A DNA stretch of 64,000 nt from Phycisphaerales bacterium (GCA_029260345.1 JAJDDK010000005.1:496001-560000), one strand, 5' to 3'. Positions 41,252-50,667 are shown, counted from the stretch's first letter. Notes: generated from the letters alone by a model not told the origin. Numbers and translations: made by a program.

Positions 41252-42250
41252 TCAGCGCGAGCCGTCTGACGCGGGCGGTCTGGTCACCGGCTTTGGACCG
41301 GTTCCGTACGGCGGCGCGGGCACAAGCTTTGCACTTTCGATAACGGGCGGATTCATGGGCTTCTGGCTGTTGGGCCCTTGCAGCGGCGTTTGCTCAATGC
41401 GCATGATGGCGTCGGCGCCGCGGACTGTTTGTCCGAAGGAGACGTAATTCACATCGAGAAACGCTGTGCCCGCGCGGCTCAAGCAGATGAACACCTGCGA
41501 GCCGTTGGAATCCGGGTCGGAGGTGCGCGCCATCGACATCACGCCGAAATCATGCGCGAGTGAACTTTGTTCAAGATCGGTGAAGTACCCCGGTCCGCCG
41601 CCGCCGGTGCCGGTCGGATCGCCAAACTGGATGACGAACGGATTCCCGTTGGTCATGGGGACGACGCGATGCACAATGATGTCGGTGTAATACCCGCCAT
41701 CGACAAGTGAGCGAATGCTGTACGCGGTGTTGGGCGCCTGGTCGGGCCGCAACGCGACTTCGATCTCACCCTCGGTCGTACTAAAGACGATGTGCTGATC
41801 AACGTACGCACGCAAACCGGAATACAACCGATTTTGGTTCGGCGCAAATTGCACGCTTCGTTCAACAGCTCGCGCTTTGATGGGTGTGAGGAGTGGCTGA
41901 AGAACCACAGCAGGGCCCACGCCCTCGTGATTGACCACGAGCTGGGCGTAAAGCGTTTTCGGGTTTTCTGACGTCCACAGGATTGGGAAGAGGCCGGCCA
42001 GGTCCACGCCGCCGACTTCGACTTCCTGCTGCGCGACGATGGTCGCGTCGGCGCTTCCATGAGCGCCGGGGGAGAGCAAGTGAATGGACACCGGACCTTC
42101 CGTGTCCGACGGCGCCGCAACCCGCATGGGAATGGGGCGGTTGATTCCGTAGTACTCGCGGTCCGGAGTCAATTGTGCGTTTGCAGTCATGGCAGTGGCT
42201 GAAAGGAGCATGGTCATCGCGGCGTGCCGCACGGTCGCGTGAAAAGTCAT
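41252..42250 (-). CDS. Exported cyclophilin-type peptidyl-prolyl isomerase
   Basis: This 332-residue protein has a signal peptide (ending TANAQ). The C-terminal half is a cyclophilin domain, seen in IVFSTTEGEIEVALRPDQAP, then YYTDIIVHRVVP (active-site region), FVIQFGDPTGTGGGGPGY and GVMSMARTSDPDSNGSQVFI. The first 130 residues are a beta-rich unknown extension. It probably assists protein folding in the periplasm, catalysing cis-trans proline isomerisation. It is monocistronic with an intrinsic terminator. Confidence 0.88.
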   Translation of the reverse strand: MTFHATVRHAAMTMLLSATAMTANAQLTPDREYYGINRPIPMRVAAPSDTEGPVSIHLLSPGAHGSADATIVAQQEVEVGGVDLAGLFPILWTSENPKTLYAQLVVNHEGVGPAVVLQPLLTPIKARAVERSVQFAPNQNRLYSGLRAYVDQHIVFSTTEGEIEVALRPDQAPNTAYSIRSLVDGGYYTDIIVHRVVPMTNGNPFVIQFGDPTGTGGGGPGYFTDLEQSSLAHDFGVMSMARTSDPDSNGSQVFICLSRAGTAFLDVNYVSFGQTVRGADAIMRIEQTPLQGPNSQKPMNPPVIESAKLVPAPPYGTGPKPVTRPPASDGSR

Positions 42251-42388
42251 AGACAGTGATCCCTCAAAGTACGGTTGATTCCAGCCGGACTATACGGGAA
42301 TGGAGCCGCCGCGTGGCGCCTTCCGGTGCGCACACCCATACGCAATGGATTGATTCAATTCAGGTGAGAAGGGCTGCCGGGAACGCGA

Positions 42389-43231
42389 TCAATCCCAGAT
42401 CAGAGCGTTCGTGTTCGGAGCCTGCGGCGTCACCGGCGTGGTTTCCGGAGGCGTACCGGTGTCCAGCACGGTCCAGGAAGCGCTGACCGGAATACCGGCG
42501 CCCGGCGCTGTCTCGGACTGCGGCAACATCGAGGTGATGTATTCACTCTCATCCGAATACCAGACCACGCTCATGTCCGCCTTGAGCATGTTGTTGCCGG
42601 AGCGGTGGTTGTAGTCAGCCACGGAACGCATGCCATCAGTGATGAGCGTCGTGTTCGGATCAAGCATCGCAAGCTTGTCCGTATCACTCAGAAGGCGGTA
42701 GTGATAGTTGATGACGATCTCGCTGCCGAGCTCCACCCATGAGGACTCGTAGTCTTCGTGCGGGTGATCGCCGGCGTGGCTCGGGCAATACAGCGTTGAG
42801 GCGCCGGAGAGATATTCTTCGTCCACCAAGCGACCGAGGCCATCGAAGTTGTTGGGATCATTGGCGCCGCGATGCGCGAGTTGCATGAGCGCGGAACTTT
42901 GAATGATCTCAGCGTTTGAAGATGCTTCAACGCTGTAAATGTCTTCAGCAACATTGCTCGGAGGCAACGTGTCACGATGATCGTCGGCGTACATCGTGAG
43001 GGCCAGACCATTGTCCGAAAGTTTCTTCTGGCACTTCACGCGGCGGGCGGCTTCCGTCACCAGCGACAACGTCGGTGTCAGAATGCCAAGCAGCACACCG
43101 ATCACGGCGATGGAAACGAGCAAATCAAGAATGGAAAAGCCTGAACGATGGGCGAAGGATCCGTAAGGAGTCCTGCAAGACTGAGCGAATTCTGTCGTCG
43201 TGTGTTGACGAGTTCGCATTGTGTCCACCAT
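42389..43231 (-). CDS. Prepilin-like protein with substituted leader residue
   Basis: This protein of about 280 residues has a type IV pilin/pseudopilin-like N-terminus. The cleavage region is GFSILDLLVSIAVIGVL. Asp stands where family members almost always have Glu at +5 of the mature protein. The rest (LSDNGLALTMYADDHRDTLP, VINYHYRLLSDTDK) matches the large planctomycete prepilin-like proteins. The start is set at 43231 (GGAG about 5 bases upstream). 43219 (MRTRQHTT) is an alternative. It is related in type to the gene at 21435, but the two are unlike in sequence outside the leader. Confidence 0.78.
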   Translation of the reverse strand: MVDTMRTRQHTTTEFAQSCRTPYGSFAHRSGFSILDLLVSIAVIGVLLGILTPTLSLVTEAARRVKCQKKLSDNGLALTMYADDHRDTLPPSNVAEDIYSVEASSNAEIIQSSALMQLAHRGANDPNNFDGLGRLVDEEYLSGASTLYCPSHAGDHPHEDYESSWVELGSEIVINYHYRLLSDTDKLAMLDPNTTLITDGMRSVADYNHRSGNNMLKADMSVVWYSDESEYITSMLPQSETAPGAGIPVSASWTVLDTGTPPETTPVTPQAPNTNALIWD

Positions 43232-43518
43232 CCATCTCCGGCCAGCCGGAGGGCCGTTCGCGAGATTATAGCACACATCGGCTCAATGGCACAAGCAGCA
43301 TTCGTGATTTTTCGCAGGGTTAATACCCCTACGTGGATTTGCTATCTTTGGAGAATTTGTACCCTAACAAAATACGAAAATCAAGAAGATTTGGGATCCG
43401 AAGTTGAAACTGGGGCGTACAATGTCCGCAAGAGACTTTTTCTCGAAAGAGACCGGAACGCTGACGGATCGACGTTTCGGTGGCGTCTTAGTTGGAAGGA
43501 GCCAGCGCGAGAGCACCC
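43232..43518 (+). other. Divergent promoter region
   Basis: About 290 bases separate the prepilin-like gene from the sigma-factor gene, including an AT-rich stretch from 43310 to 43400 unusual for this chromosome. It contains a short palindrome, GGGTTAATACCC. No convincing ORF was seen, and promoters for both genes are probably here. Confidence 0.4.
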
Positions 43519-44088
43519 GTGCCAGGCAGACCCTACGAATCCGACGATGATCTCATGCGAGCGGTTGCGTCCGATGACGAAGCCGCGATCAACGAGATGT
43601 ATTCCCGGTTTGGCGGGCTGGTCTATCGCCTCGCATATCAGATGATGCCGACGCAGTCGGAAGCAGAAGATGCGGTGCAAGACATTTTCGTTCGCCTCTG
43701 GCGAACCTCGGACCGGTATGACCCAGAGCGGGCGGCGCTTTCGACGTGGGTGGTTTTGATTTCACGCCGGTACTTGGTGGACCGGCTCAGGCGAGCACGA
43801 GCGCGCGTGAAGACGAAAGTCGCGCTCGAAGAAAAATGGATGCCGGCGGGGGAGGAATCCCACCCGGCGTCCGATATGGAAACAGACGAGCGTTACTCAG
43901 CGCTCATGGAGCGAATCGAACAACTGCCGGAGCTTCAGAAAACGGTCGTCACGCGAGCGTATCTGGGAGGACAAACGCTTCGGCAGATTGGAATTGAACT
44001 GGACAAGCCGCTCGGCACGATTAAATCGACGCTGAGCCGCGCCTTGGTCCGGTTGCGGGAAAGGGTCGGCGAGGAGCCTGTGATATGA
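43519..44088 (+). CDS. RNA polymerase sigma factor, ECF type
   Basis: This is an ECF sigma factor of about 189 residues. Region 2 reads MYSRFGGLVYRLAYQMMP, then EAEDAVQDIFVRLWR and STWVVLISRRYLVDRLRR. Region 4 reads LPELQKTVVTRAYLGGQTLR then LDKPLGTIKSTLSRALVRLR. It lacks region 3, as expected of ECF factors. The start is uncertain: GTG 43519 (GAGAG upstream) is preferred and TTG 43492 is possible. The stop overlaps the following anti-sigma gene by four bases, so the pair is a regulatory unit likely to respond to envelope or oxidative signals. Confidence 0.9.
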   Translation: MPGRPYESDDDLMRAVASDDEAAINEMYSRFGGLVYRLAYQMMPTQSEAEDAVQDIFVRLWRTSDRYDPERAALSTWVVLISRRYLVDRLRRARARVKTKVALEEKWMPAGEESHPASDMETDERYSALMERIEQLPELQKTVVTRAYLGGQTLRQIGIELDKPLGTIKSTLSRALVRLRERVGEEPVI

Positions 44089-44876
44089 ACCAAGAGAATC
44101 TATTCGAGATGGCGACGCTGGACGCCCTCGGTCTGCTCGACGCAGATGAGCGCCGGGCATTCGAGGAATCGTTCGATTCAGCGCCTGCGGCGTTGAAGGA
44201 CGAGATCCGGCGCGAACAACGCCGTCTCACCGACCTGGAGCACACGCTTCCGGACGTATCGCCCCCGGCGTCGCTGCGCGACCGCGTTCTGGTCGCGGTC
44301 CGCGAAGCCATGGCGGCGATGGCGCCCGCTGGCGCTTCGGGAGTGATCGCCAGGATTGGATCCAACGAATGGTCAATCCGCCGCGCGGTCTCTCCGTTGT
44401 GGCGGGCGGCGTGCATCGGTTTCGCCACCGCAACGATCGTGCTCATCGCGGTCGGGTTCTATATGCGAGACACGTTCGACGCGGCCTTGCAGGACTTCCG
44501 CGATCGCGACCTCACCCAGATGATGATTCAGGACCTCGGACGCGACTTCACGGATCGCCTGCTCAGCCCCGGAACAGTCAAAGTTTCGTTCCAGCCAGTC
44601 ATTGACGGCCACCGCGCTCGCGCCGCGATTCTCATCGATCCCGAGACTCGCACCGCGTACCTCGTGACCAGCGACCTGCCCGAAGTCGAAGGCGAGTACA
44701 CGCTGGTCATCGTGAATGACAGTGGCGATGTGCAGCGCCCGATCACGACGTTTGCCTCGAGCGGCAAACTCAGCGGAACGCCGATCACCACGGAAATCGA
44801 ACACGGCGTGCCGCTGGCCATCGTGCCGCCGACCGCCCGCTCGGAGAAAGCATCCCCGCTTCTTCTGAGTCTCTGA
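44085..44876 (+). CDS. Anti-sigma factor, RskA-like
   Basis: This 263-residue membrane protein is encoded right after the sigma factor. The N-terminal cytoplasmic part (EMATLDALGLLDADERRAFE) resembles the sigma-binding region of RskA/anti-sigma-K proteins. One membrane segment lies near residues 107-127 (FATATIVLIAVGFYM). The C-terminal part (AAILIDPETRTAYLVTSDLP and EGEYTLVIVNDSG) fits the extracytoplasmic RskA domain. No zinc-binding HxxxCxxC motif is visible. It is translationally coupled to the sigma gene and ends before a strong terminator. Confidence 0.85.
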   Translation: MNQENLFEMATLDALGLLDADERRAFEESFDSAPAALKDEIRREQRRLTDLEHTLPDVSPPASLRDRVLVAVREAMAAMAPAGASGVIARIGSNEWSIRRAVSPLWRAACIGFATATIVLIAVGFYMRDTFDAALQDFRDRDLTQMMIQDLGRDFTDRLLSPGTVKVSFQPVIDGHRARAAILIDPETRTAYLVTSDLPEVEGEYTLVIVNDSGDVQRPITTFASSGKLSGTPITTEIEHGVPLAIVPPTARSEKASPLLLSL

Positions 44877-44907
44877 TCAGAGTTCCAAAGATTTAACCTG
44901 AACGATG

Positions 44908-44937
44908 AAAGCCCGGCTGGTTTGGCCGGGCTTTTTT
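44908..44937 (+). terminator. Intrinsic terminator of the sigma/anti-sigma operon
   Basis: AAAGCCCGGC (44908-44917) and GCCGGGCTTT (44925-44934) form a perfect 10-bp stem with a 7-base loop and a T-run to 44937. Confidence 0.9.
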
Positions 44938-44988
44938 GTGCGCAGGATGGGCGCAACACTCTGAACCAAATTCATAGGCCGCCGGAAA

Positions 44989-47181
44989 TTACGAGAATGA
45001 CTGTCCGCCGACCGCGAGCATTTGTGCATTCTCCTGGTCGAACTTGCGGCGAGCAATCGAAATGCGCACCCACAACCCAATCGCCAGGAACAGAATCAGC
45101 AGCGATGAGGCGCCCCAGCCGATTCCGGCGTATACGAGGCGCGGGTCTTCGATCGGATCGCCATCGACCGTCGCCGGAGCTGCGACGACCGTGGAGGCCC
45201 CGTCCATGCGCCGTTCGCGCGCATCGTTGGCGACGCTGACCATCGCCGCGATGTACGTGTCCAGCAGACGCTCGGTGCGGTCCGCGCCTTCACCCTTGAA
45301 GGACAGTTTCAGCTGTCCGGGCGTCGGTGAGGAAAGATCAAGGTCGCGGCCGAGGCGCGATGTCAGTGCGCCGGCGCTTGCCAGTTCGGTGATGCCGCGA
45401 CGACGCATGCGGTTCGACGCGACTTCCATCAGGCGCGGATCGTTGGCAAGCTGTTCGATGTAATTCAGCCAAGCCTCGTTCTGCTCCGCGGTAAGCGCTC
45501 CATTGGTGGCGTCGGCGGCGAGTGTCGCGCTTGCGGCGTACGTCGCCGGGAACACGCGATCCACCACGGCCCAGCTCATGGCGCCGAGACCGAGGATCGC
45601 AATGACACCAAGGAAAAGCGACGAAACGGCGCGTGACTTCCCGGCTTTCGCGGCCAGTTTCTGTTCGCGCTCTTGCAATTCGGCGCGGGCGGCAGCGAGC
45701 GACTGACGCTGCTGGATGACTTTTTCCGCTTCCTGCTGGCGCGCGATAATGGTTTCTTTGGCCTGCTGGATCTTTGCGGCGCGCTTGCGCAGCGCTTTGC
45801 GAACGCGCTGCAATCGATACCGGCGCATCTTCAAGTCGACCCCCGTCGGAAGGGGGGCGGCGCCCGGTGCTGCGGCGAGCTGGGACTGGAGCGATTGAAT
45901 CTCTTCCTGCGCTTCGCGAAGCTTCTCCGCCAGCGCTTCGATCGCTTTCTGACGCTTCTCGACTTGCTGAGTCAGTTCGGCGATCGCGGCAGGATCTGCG
46001 GCTTCGACGCCAGCGTGTTCCTTCGCGGATGCAAGCGCCGACTGAAGCTGCGCGTCATGTTCGCGCAGTTCCGCAAGTTCGGATTCGATCGCTTCACGTG
46101 ATTCGATGGCCGCTGTGAGTTCCGTTTCCAGCGATGAAGCACGCGAGTTGGCCTGGGCGAGTTCAGTGGTCAGCGTTTGCAGCTGCTCCGCCGCGGCACT
46201 CTCGTTCTCGACGGCGCCCTGTGCGTTTTCAAGCTGCTGTTCGAGCGATTCGATCGTTGATTCAAGTTCAGTGATGCGCTCCTGCTGGTCGCTCGACTCG
46301 TGGTGCGCGTGTTCGAGACGGCTTTGCATCTCAACAAGGCTCGCACGCTGTTGTTCGAGTCGCTGCTGCTCCTGTTCGACCTCCGCCTGTTCAGCACGGA
46401 GCAGCTCGCGCTCTTTCTCGAGTTCCTTCTTGAGGGAACTGGCGTTGCGGGCCATTTGCTCGACGCCGGTCTTTTCGGCGGCCAGCTCGCGCTCGCGGTC
46501 GTCCACTTCCTGCTGTTTGGTCGCGAACGACTCTTCAAGCGCCTTCTGCTTCTCGCGAAAGCGGGTCTGTTGCTGCGTGAGCGCTGCGGACTCTTCGGCG
46601 AGGCGGGCCGCGGCCGCTTCCAGTTCGTCCTGCTTTTCTTCAATCGTCGCGCGGTCGCGTTCCAAGGCTTCGCGTTCGGCGCGGACCTCGGCGGACTCCT
46701 GCTCGAGCGAGTCACGCAGTTCCTGCTGCTTGGCTGCGAGTTCGGCGGTGCGAGAGTCGAGCTCCGCACGCTGCGATTCGATCGACGCCAGGTCGGAATC
46801 AAGTTGCTGCTTGCGCTGCGCAAATGCGTGTGCTTCTTTTTCGAACGCCGCGCGCTGAGACTCGATTTCCTGCTTCTGGCTTTCTGTTTCCGTACGGGCT
46901 TGCTCGATCGCTTCTTCAACGTCGGCCAGTTCCTTCGCGCGGGCTTCGAGCGCCGCGGCACGTTCGTCGAACGAGGCGCGGGTTTCTTCGATCTCCGCGG
47001 CGCGTCCTTCCACTGCTTGTTGACGGTCAGCCAGCGCCTTTTTCTGCTTCTCGATCGCGGCTTGCTCTTCGGCCTGTTTGCGCTGCGCTGTCTTCAGCCG
47101 GTCGAGTTCGGACTGAACGCCGCTGATGATGTTGAGAACATCGTCCTCGCCGCTGAATCGCGAGGAGGCTTGTTCATGCAT
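44989..47181 (-). CDS. Coiled-coil membrane protein with Wzz-like terminal domain
   Basis: This protein is about 730 residues. Residues 15-500 are an almost continuous coiled coil (heptads rich in Glu, Gln, Ala, Arg). About residues 555-575 (SLFLGVIAILGLGAMSWAVV) form a first membrane segment. A periplasm-like domain of about 110 residues follows, then a second segment (WGASSLLILFLAIGLWV) and a short cytoplasmic end. The two-segment layout is like Wzz/PCP polysaccharide chain-length regulators, but with an enormous N-terminal cytoplasmic coiled coil. The start is placed at 47181 (MHEQASSRF) since the longer frame overlaps the divergent promoter region. Function unknown. Confidence 0.75.
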   Translation of the reverse strand: MHEQASSRFSGEDDVLNIISGVQSELDRLKTAQRKQAEEQAAIEKQKKALADRQQAVEGRAAEIEETRASFDERAAALEARAKELADVEEAIEQARTETESQKQEIESQRAAFEKEAHAFAQRKQQLDSDLASIESQRAELDSRTAELAAKQQELRDSLEQESAEVRAEREALERDRATIEEKQDELEAAAARLAEESAALTQQQTRFREKQKALEESFATKQQEVDDRERELAAEKTGVEQMARNASSLKKELEKERELLRAEQAEVEQEQQRLEQQRASLVEMQSRLEHAHHESSDQQERITELESTIESLEQQLENAQGAVENESAAAEQLQTLTTELAQANSRASSLETELTAAIESREAIESELAELREHDAQLQSALASAKEHAGVEAADPAAIAELTQQVEKRQKAIEALAEKLREAQEEIQSLQSQLAAAPGAAPLPTGVDLKMRRYRLQRVRKALRKRAAKIQQAKETIIARQQEAEKVIQQRQSLAAARAELQEREQKLAAKAGKSRAVSSLFLGVIAILGLGAMSWAVVDRVFPATYAASATLAADATNGALTAEQNEAWLNYIEQLANDPRLMEVASNRMRRRGITELASAGALTSRLGRDLDLSSPTPGQLKLSFKGEGADRTERLLDTYIAAMVSVANDARERRMDGASTVVAAPATVDGDPIEDPRLVYAGIGWGASSLLILFLAIGLWVRISIARRKFDQENAQMLAVGGQSFS

Positions 47182-47469
47182 GGATCGATCTGCTGAGTGT
47201 GTCACGGGGTGTCGCCTCGGCGCGGATTTCTGGACGTTTCCGGACTCGACTGGCGGACGCACATGACGCGCGGCTCGCCGATCCGATATCGACGTTGGGA
47301 CCGTGAGGCTGAAACGGTCGGAACTCTCCCGCTCATCACGGGTTCGGTCTGCATGGATTGGGGTGAGCGAGGGCGCCCAATGGGTGGTCTCACAGTCGGA
47401 ACAATCGTCAAAGGCCATCCTGTGGTGATAGGATCGGGGACGATCCGTGAAGCACCGAAAGGAGCGCCC
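47182..47469. other. Divergent intergenic region without a gene
   Basis: About 290 bases lie between the coiled-coil gene and mqnE. Open frames here are extensions of the two genes without support. AAAGGAG at 47458-47464 is the ribosome-binding site of mqnE. No clear operator was identified. Confidence 0.4.
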
Positions 47470-48750
47470 GTGCCCGCCGTTATCGACTCAGCCCCAGCAT
47501 TCGCGACGTCCATACCTGCAATTGGCGCCGATCCTTCGCTGGAGCGCATTGAGGCGAAAATCGAGGCCGGGAAGCGACTGTCGCTTGAGGATGGCCTCAC
47601 TTTGTACGCCACGCCGGACGTTTGGGGCGTTTGCGCCTTGGCCCATCGTGTGCGCCAGCGGATGCACGGCGATGTGACGTATTACAACATCAACCGGCAC
47701 TTGAACTATTCGAATATTTGTGCGCTCTCCTGCACGTTCTGCGAATTTCATCGCAAGCGCGGCGACGCCGGCGCTTATGAGCACTCCATCGACGACATTC
47801 GCGCCGAGGCCCGGAAAGCCCGCGACGCCGGCGCGACGGAAATGCACATCGTCGGCGGGCTGCATCCGTACCTGCCATTTGACTATTACACGGACATGCT
47901 CCGCGCAATTCATCAAGAAGCGCCGACGCTGCACATCAAAGCGTTCACGGCGGTTGAGATCGTGCATCTCGCCAAGATCGCCAAGCAGTTCAAGAGCGCG
48001 GATCGAACGGCCGGAATTCGCTGGGTGCTCGAACATCTCAAAGAGTCGGGTCTGGGTTCACTTCCCGGCGGCGGCGCTGAGGTGTTCGACGATCGTGTGC
48101 ATGATGAGGCATTCAAAGGCAAGATCCGCTCGGACGTCTGGCTGGATGTGCACCGCGTGTCGCACGAACTGGGCCTGAATACCAACGCGACGATCTTGTA
48201 CGGGCATATCGAAAGCGTGGACGATCGCCTCGTCCATATGAACATGCTGCGAACAGCGCAGGATGAAGCGCTGCAACGACTGGGATACGAAACAGACGCC
48301 GACGGAGGAGTGACATTGACGGGCGAAGGCGCCGCACTGCCGACACCGGCGATGAATGATCGCGGCGGCTACTTCCAGACCATCATTCCGCTGCCGTTTT
48401 TCCCAGATGGATCAGCGCTCGAGCACCTGCCCGGACCGTCCGGACTTGAGAACCTGCGCACGCTCGCCGTCGCGCGGCTCATGCTGGACAATTTTCCGCA
48501 CGTGAAATCGTTCTGGATCATGCAGACGCTTGCCATGTCGCAACTGCATCTGCTGGCGGGCGCTGATGACATCGATGGCACCGTCGTGTGGTATGACATC
48601 ACCAAAGTGGGCGGCGCCGGTACGAATCAGGAAACCAACGTCTGGGACTTGCAGCGCGTCATTCGTGACGCCGGGTTTACCCCTGTGGAGCGCGACACGC
48701 TGTATCGGCGCGTCGAGCGCGACGGGGCGGCGTGGCGCCTGGCCACCTAG
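47470..48750 (+). CDS. mqnE: Aminofutalosine synthase (radical SAM)
   Basis: This 426-residue radical SAM enzyme joins 3-(1-carboxyvinyloxy)benzoate and SAM to make aminofutalosine in the futalosine route to menaquinone. The 4Fe-4S motif C-x3-C-x2-C is CALSCTFCEF, followed by EMHIVGGLHPYLPFDYYTDM (family phrase) and FTAVEIVHLAKIAK. The C-terminal domain has LPLPFFPDGSALEHLPGPSG. The GTG at 47470 is chosen because AAAGGAG lies five bases upstream. A longer frame upstream is not supported. Other mqn genes are not in the window. It indicates menaquinone as the respiratory quinone. Confidence 0.9.
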   Translation: MPAVIDSAPAFATSIPAIGADPSLERIEAKIEAGKRLSLEDGLTLYATPDVWGVCALAHRVRQRMHGDVTYYNINRHLNYSNICALSCTFCEFHRKRGDAGAYEHSIDDIRAEARKARDAGATEMHIVGGLHPYLPFDYYTDMLRAIHQEAPTLHIKAFTAVEIVHLAKIAKQFKSADRTAGIRWVLEHLKESGLGSLPGGGAEVFDDRVHDEAFKGKIRSDVWLDVHRVSHELGLNTNATILYGHIESVDDRLVHMNMLRTAQDEALQRLGYETDADGGVTLTGEGAALPTPAMNDRGGYFQTIIPLPFFPDGSALEHLPGPSGLENLRTLAVARLMLDNFPHVKSFWIMQTLAMSQLHLLAGADDIDGTVVWYDITKVGGAGTNQETNVWDLQRVIRDAGFTPVERDTLYRRVERDGAAWRLAT

Positions 48751-48761
48751 CGCAGCCTGAA

Positions 48762-49655
48762 ATGCGAAAGCGAACAGACCATGTGTTGAACGCGCCGCCG
48801 CCCGAGGATCTCCTTCTCGTGGCGCAGCGTTTGGTGGATGGTCTAGGGGCGGGGCGGCATCTCGCCCTGCGCACGGGCGACGCCGATGAGTTCTATGACT
48901 ACAAGCCATACAGCCCCGGCGATCCGATCGCGCGCGTGGACTGGCGAGCCGCGGCTCGGCGTGATGACTTGCACATTCGCCGCCGCCGCCATGAAGCGCC
49001 AATGACGGTCGCCATCGCGGTTGATACGTCTGAATCCATGGGGTTTCGGTCGTTTGGTGATCGGCCCTGGCCAACCAAGCTTCGCGCCGCACTGGAAGTT
49101 GCCGCCGCGCTTGCGGCCATCGCGCTGCGGCAGGGCGATCGCGTCGCAATTGTCACAGATGGCAGTGAGATTGCGACCTCGCCACTGGTGACTGGTCGCG
49201 AAGGCTTGGCTCGGATCGCGCATTCCCTTTCCAGCGTCACGGCCAGTGGAGCTATTTCGTGCGCGGCCCTGTTGAGAGCTGCGGCGGAGCATGTTCCGTC
49301 CGCAGATCTCGTGATCGCCGTCAGTGATGCGCTGGAGGAATTGGAAGGGTTCGCTGAAGCGGTGGCCCAGGTCTCCAAAGTGGCGTCAACGTTTCGAGAG
49401 GTCATGCTGATTCAGGTGCTTTCCGATGACGAACTCGCGGCGCCGCCGGTTGGCGCGACCCTTGTCGATCCGGAATCCGGAATGCGTCATGCGGTGGGAA
49501 ATGGCGACGCGGCGGAGCAGAGCAGAGCACAGATTGCCGCGCATATCGAGCAGGTGCGTCAGATCATTCGACACGCGCGAGGGCGATACGAACTCCATCG
49601 CACCGCTGAGCCAGTGGCGACAACGCTGCGGCGCCTGCTCGCTGCACAACAGTGA
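48762..49655 (+). CDS. DUF58 domain protein (vWA-like)
   Basis: This 297-residue protein has the DUF58 signature DEFYDYKPYSPGDPIARVDWRAAARR followed by a vWA-like MTVAIAVDTSESMGFRS with a MIDAS-type DxSxS motif. DUF58 proteins usually sit beside MoxR AAA+ ATPases in membrane-complex assembly units. No MoxR gene is nearby here. The gene starts 11 bases after mqnE, suggesting co-transcription. GTG 48732 is an alternative start that would overlap mqnE. Confidence 0.85.
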   Translation: MRKRTDHVLNAPPPEDLLLVAQRLVDGLGAGRHLALRTGDADEFYDYKPYSPGDPIARVDWRAAARRDDLHIRRRRHEAPMTVAIAVDTSESMGFRSFGDRPWPTKLRAALEVAAALAAIALRQGDRVAIVTDGSEIATSPLVTGREGLARIAHSLSSVTASGAISCAALLRAAAEHVPSADLVIAVSDALEELEGFAEAVAQVSKVASTFREVMLIQVLSDDELAAPPVGATLVDPESGMRHAVGNGDAAEQSRAQIAAHIEQVRQIIRHARGRYELHRTAEPVATTLRRLLAAQQ

Positions 49656-49676
49656 GTTTCAATTGCGGTGGCGAAG

Positions 49677-50621
49677 TCAGCCCGCTTTGGACAGCGGAAC
49701 TTCGTTGCCAGGCAGCGGGTCGCCGGCCACAACGATTCGATTGCGCCCGCGCTTCTTCGCTTCGTACAACGCCTTGTCGGCGGTTTCCAGCCAGCACGCC
49801 GGCACGGAGGAGTCGCCGTTCGGCTCATCGCACACGCCGAATGAAGCGGTGATGGCTCGCTCAGGGTGGCGCGGCCAGCGCGTGGATTCGAGCGTTTCTC
49901 GAATGCGCTCAATCAACGCGTGCGCCTGTTCGGCATGCGTCTCGCGCAGGATGAGCGCAAACTCTTCGCCGCCGTAGCGGCAGGCGATGTCCTGTTTACG
50001 AAGCGTCGCCGTGAGCTGCTTGGCAAAACCCTGGAGCACGGCGTCGCCTGCCGGGTGACCGTGCGTGTCGTTCAGGCTCTTGAAGTTATCGAGGTCGCAC
50101 AGCACGAGTGTGAACGGACGACCCGTGCGCATGTGGCTGGCGATTTCTTCTTCAAGACGACGATCAAAGTACGCACGATTCCAAAGTCCGGTCAGCCCGT
50201 CAATCTGAGCGCGGTGCTCAAGCATACTCATGAGCTGCTGAATGCGCAGCGCCGATCGCATGCGAGCGCGAAGCTCGGGAAGATTGAACGGCTTGCAGAC
50301 GTAATCAATCGCGCCAAATTCAAAGCCGGCGACTTTGTCCACCGTGTCGTCACTGCCGGAGATCACGATGACCGGGATGTTGACCGTGCGGGAGTCTTCC
50401 TTGAGCGCACGAAGCGTCTCAAAGCCATCCATCACAGGCATGTCAAGATCAAGCAGAATCAGCGCCGGCTTGCGCTCCGCCGCAATGCGGATGCCTTCCA
50501 TGCCCGTCGTCGCCGTTATGAGATTGACATCCTCGCTCCTGAGGCGCACCTGCAGAAGGCGAAGGATCTCGACGGAGTCGTCGATCAGAAGCACGGAAGG
50601 TTGTTCGTCGTTCCTGTCCAC
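49677..50621 (-). CDS. Response regulator with GGDEF diguanylate cyclase domain
   Basis: This 314-residue PleD-like protein has an N-terminal receiver domain (VLLIDDSVEILRLLQ, phospho-acceptor Asp in LILLDLDMPVMDGF, Lys in VCKPFNL). A GGDEF domain follows, with the active motif RYGGEEFALIL and an intact inhibitory site (RKQD five residues before GGEEF). It should make cyclic-di-GMP when phosphorylated. The HPt gene lies 46 bases upstream on the same strand, a likely phosphodonor module. It faces the DUF58 gene tail to tail. Confidence 0.93.
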   Translation of the reverse strand: MDRNDEQPSVLLIDDSVEILRLLQVRLRSEDVNLITATTGMEGIRIAAERKPALILLDLDMPVMDGFETLRALKEDSRTVNIPVIVISGSDDTVDKVAGFEFGAIDYVCKPFNLPELRARMRSALRIQQLMSMLEHRAQIDGLTGLWNRAYFDRRLEEEIASHMRTGRPFTLVLCDLDNFKSLNDTHGHPAGDAVLQGFAKQLTATLRKQDIACRYGGEEFALILRETHAEQAHALIERIRETLESTRWPRHPERAITASFGVCDEPNGDSSVPACWLETADKALYEAKKRGRNRIVVAGDPLPGNEVPLSKAG

Positions 50622-50667
50622 GCAAATGCTCTGGGGAGATCAACGAAGTGCGAACGCGCCGGGCGCG

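Noticed and set aside
42300-43231. Idea that the two prepilin-like genes and FG-GAP genes form a type II secretion operon
   Set aside because: They are on different strands, separated by many kilobases, and no secretion ATPase or secretin gene is visible.
46106-47196. Long plus-strand open frames over the coiled-coil gene
   Set aside because: They are antisense to a repetitive Glu/Gln/Ala-rich coding sequence, which produces long Ser/Arg/Cys or Leu-rich shadow frames.
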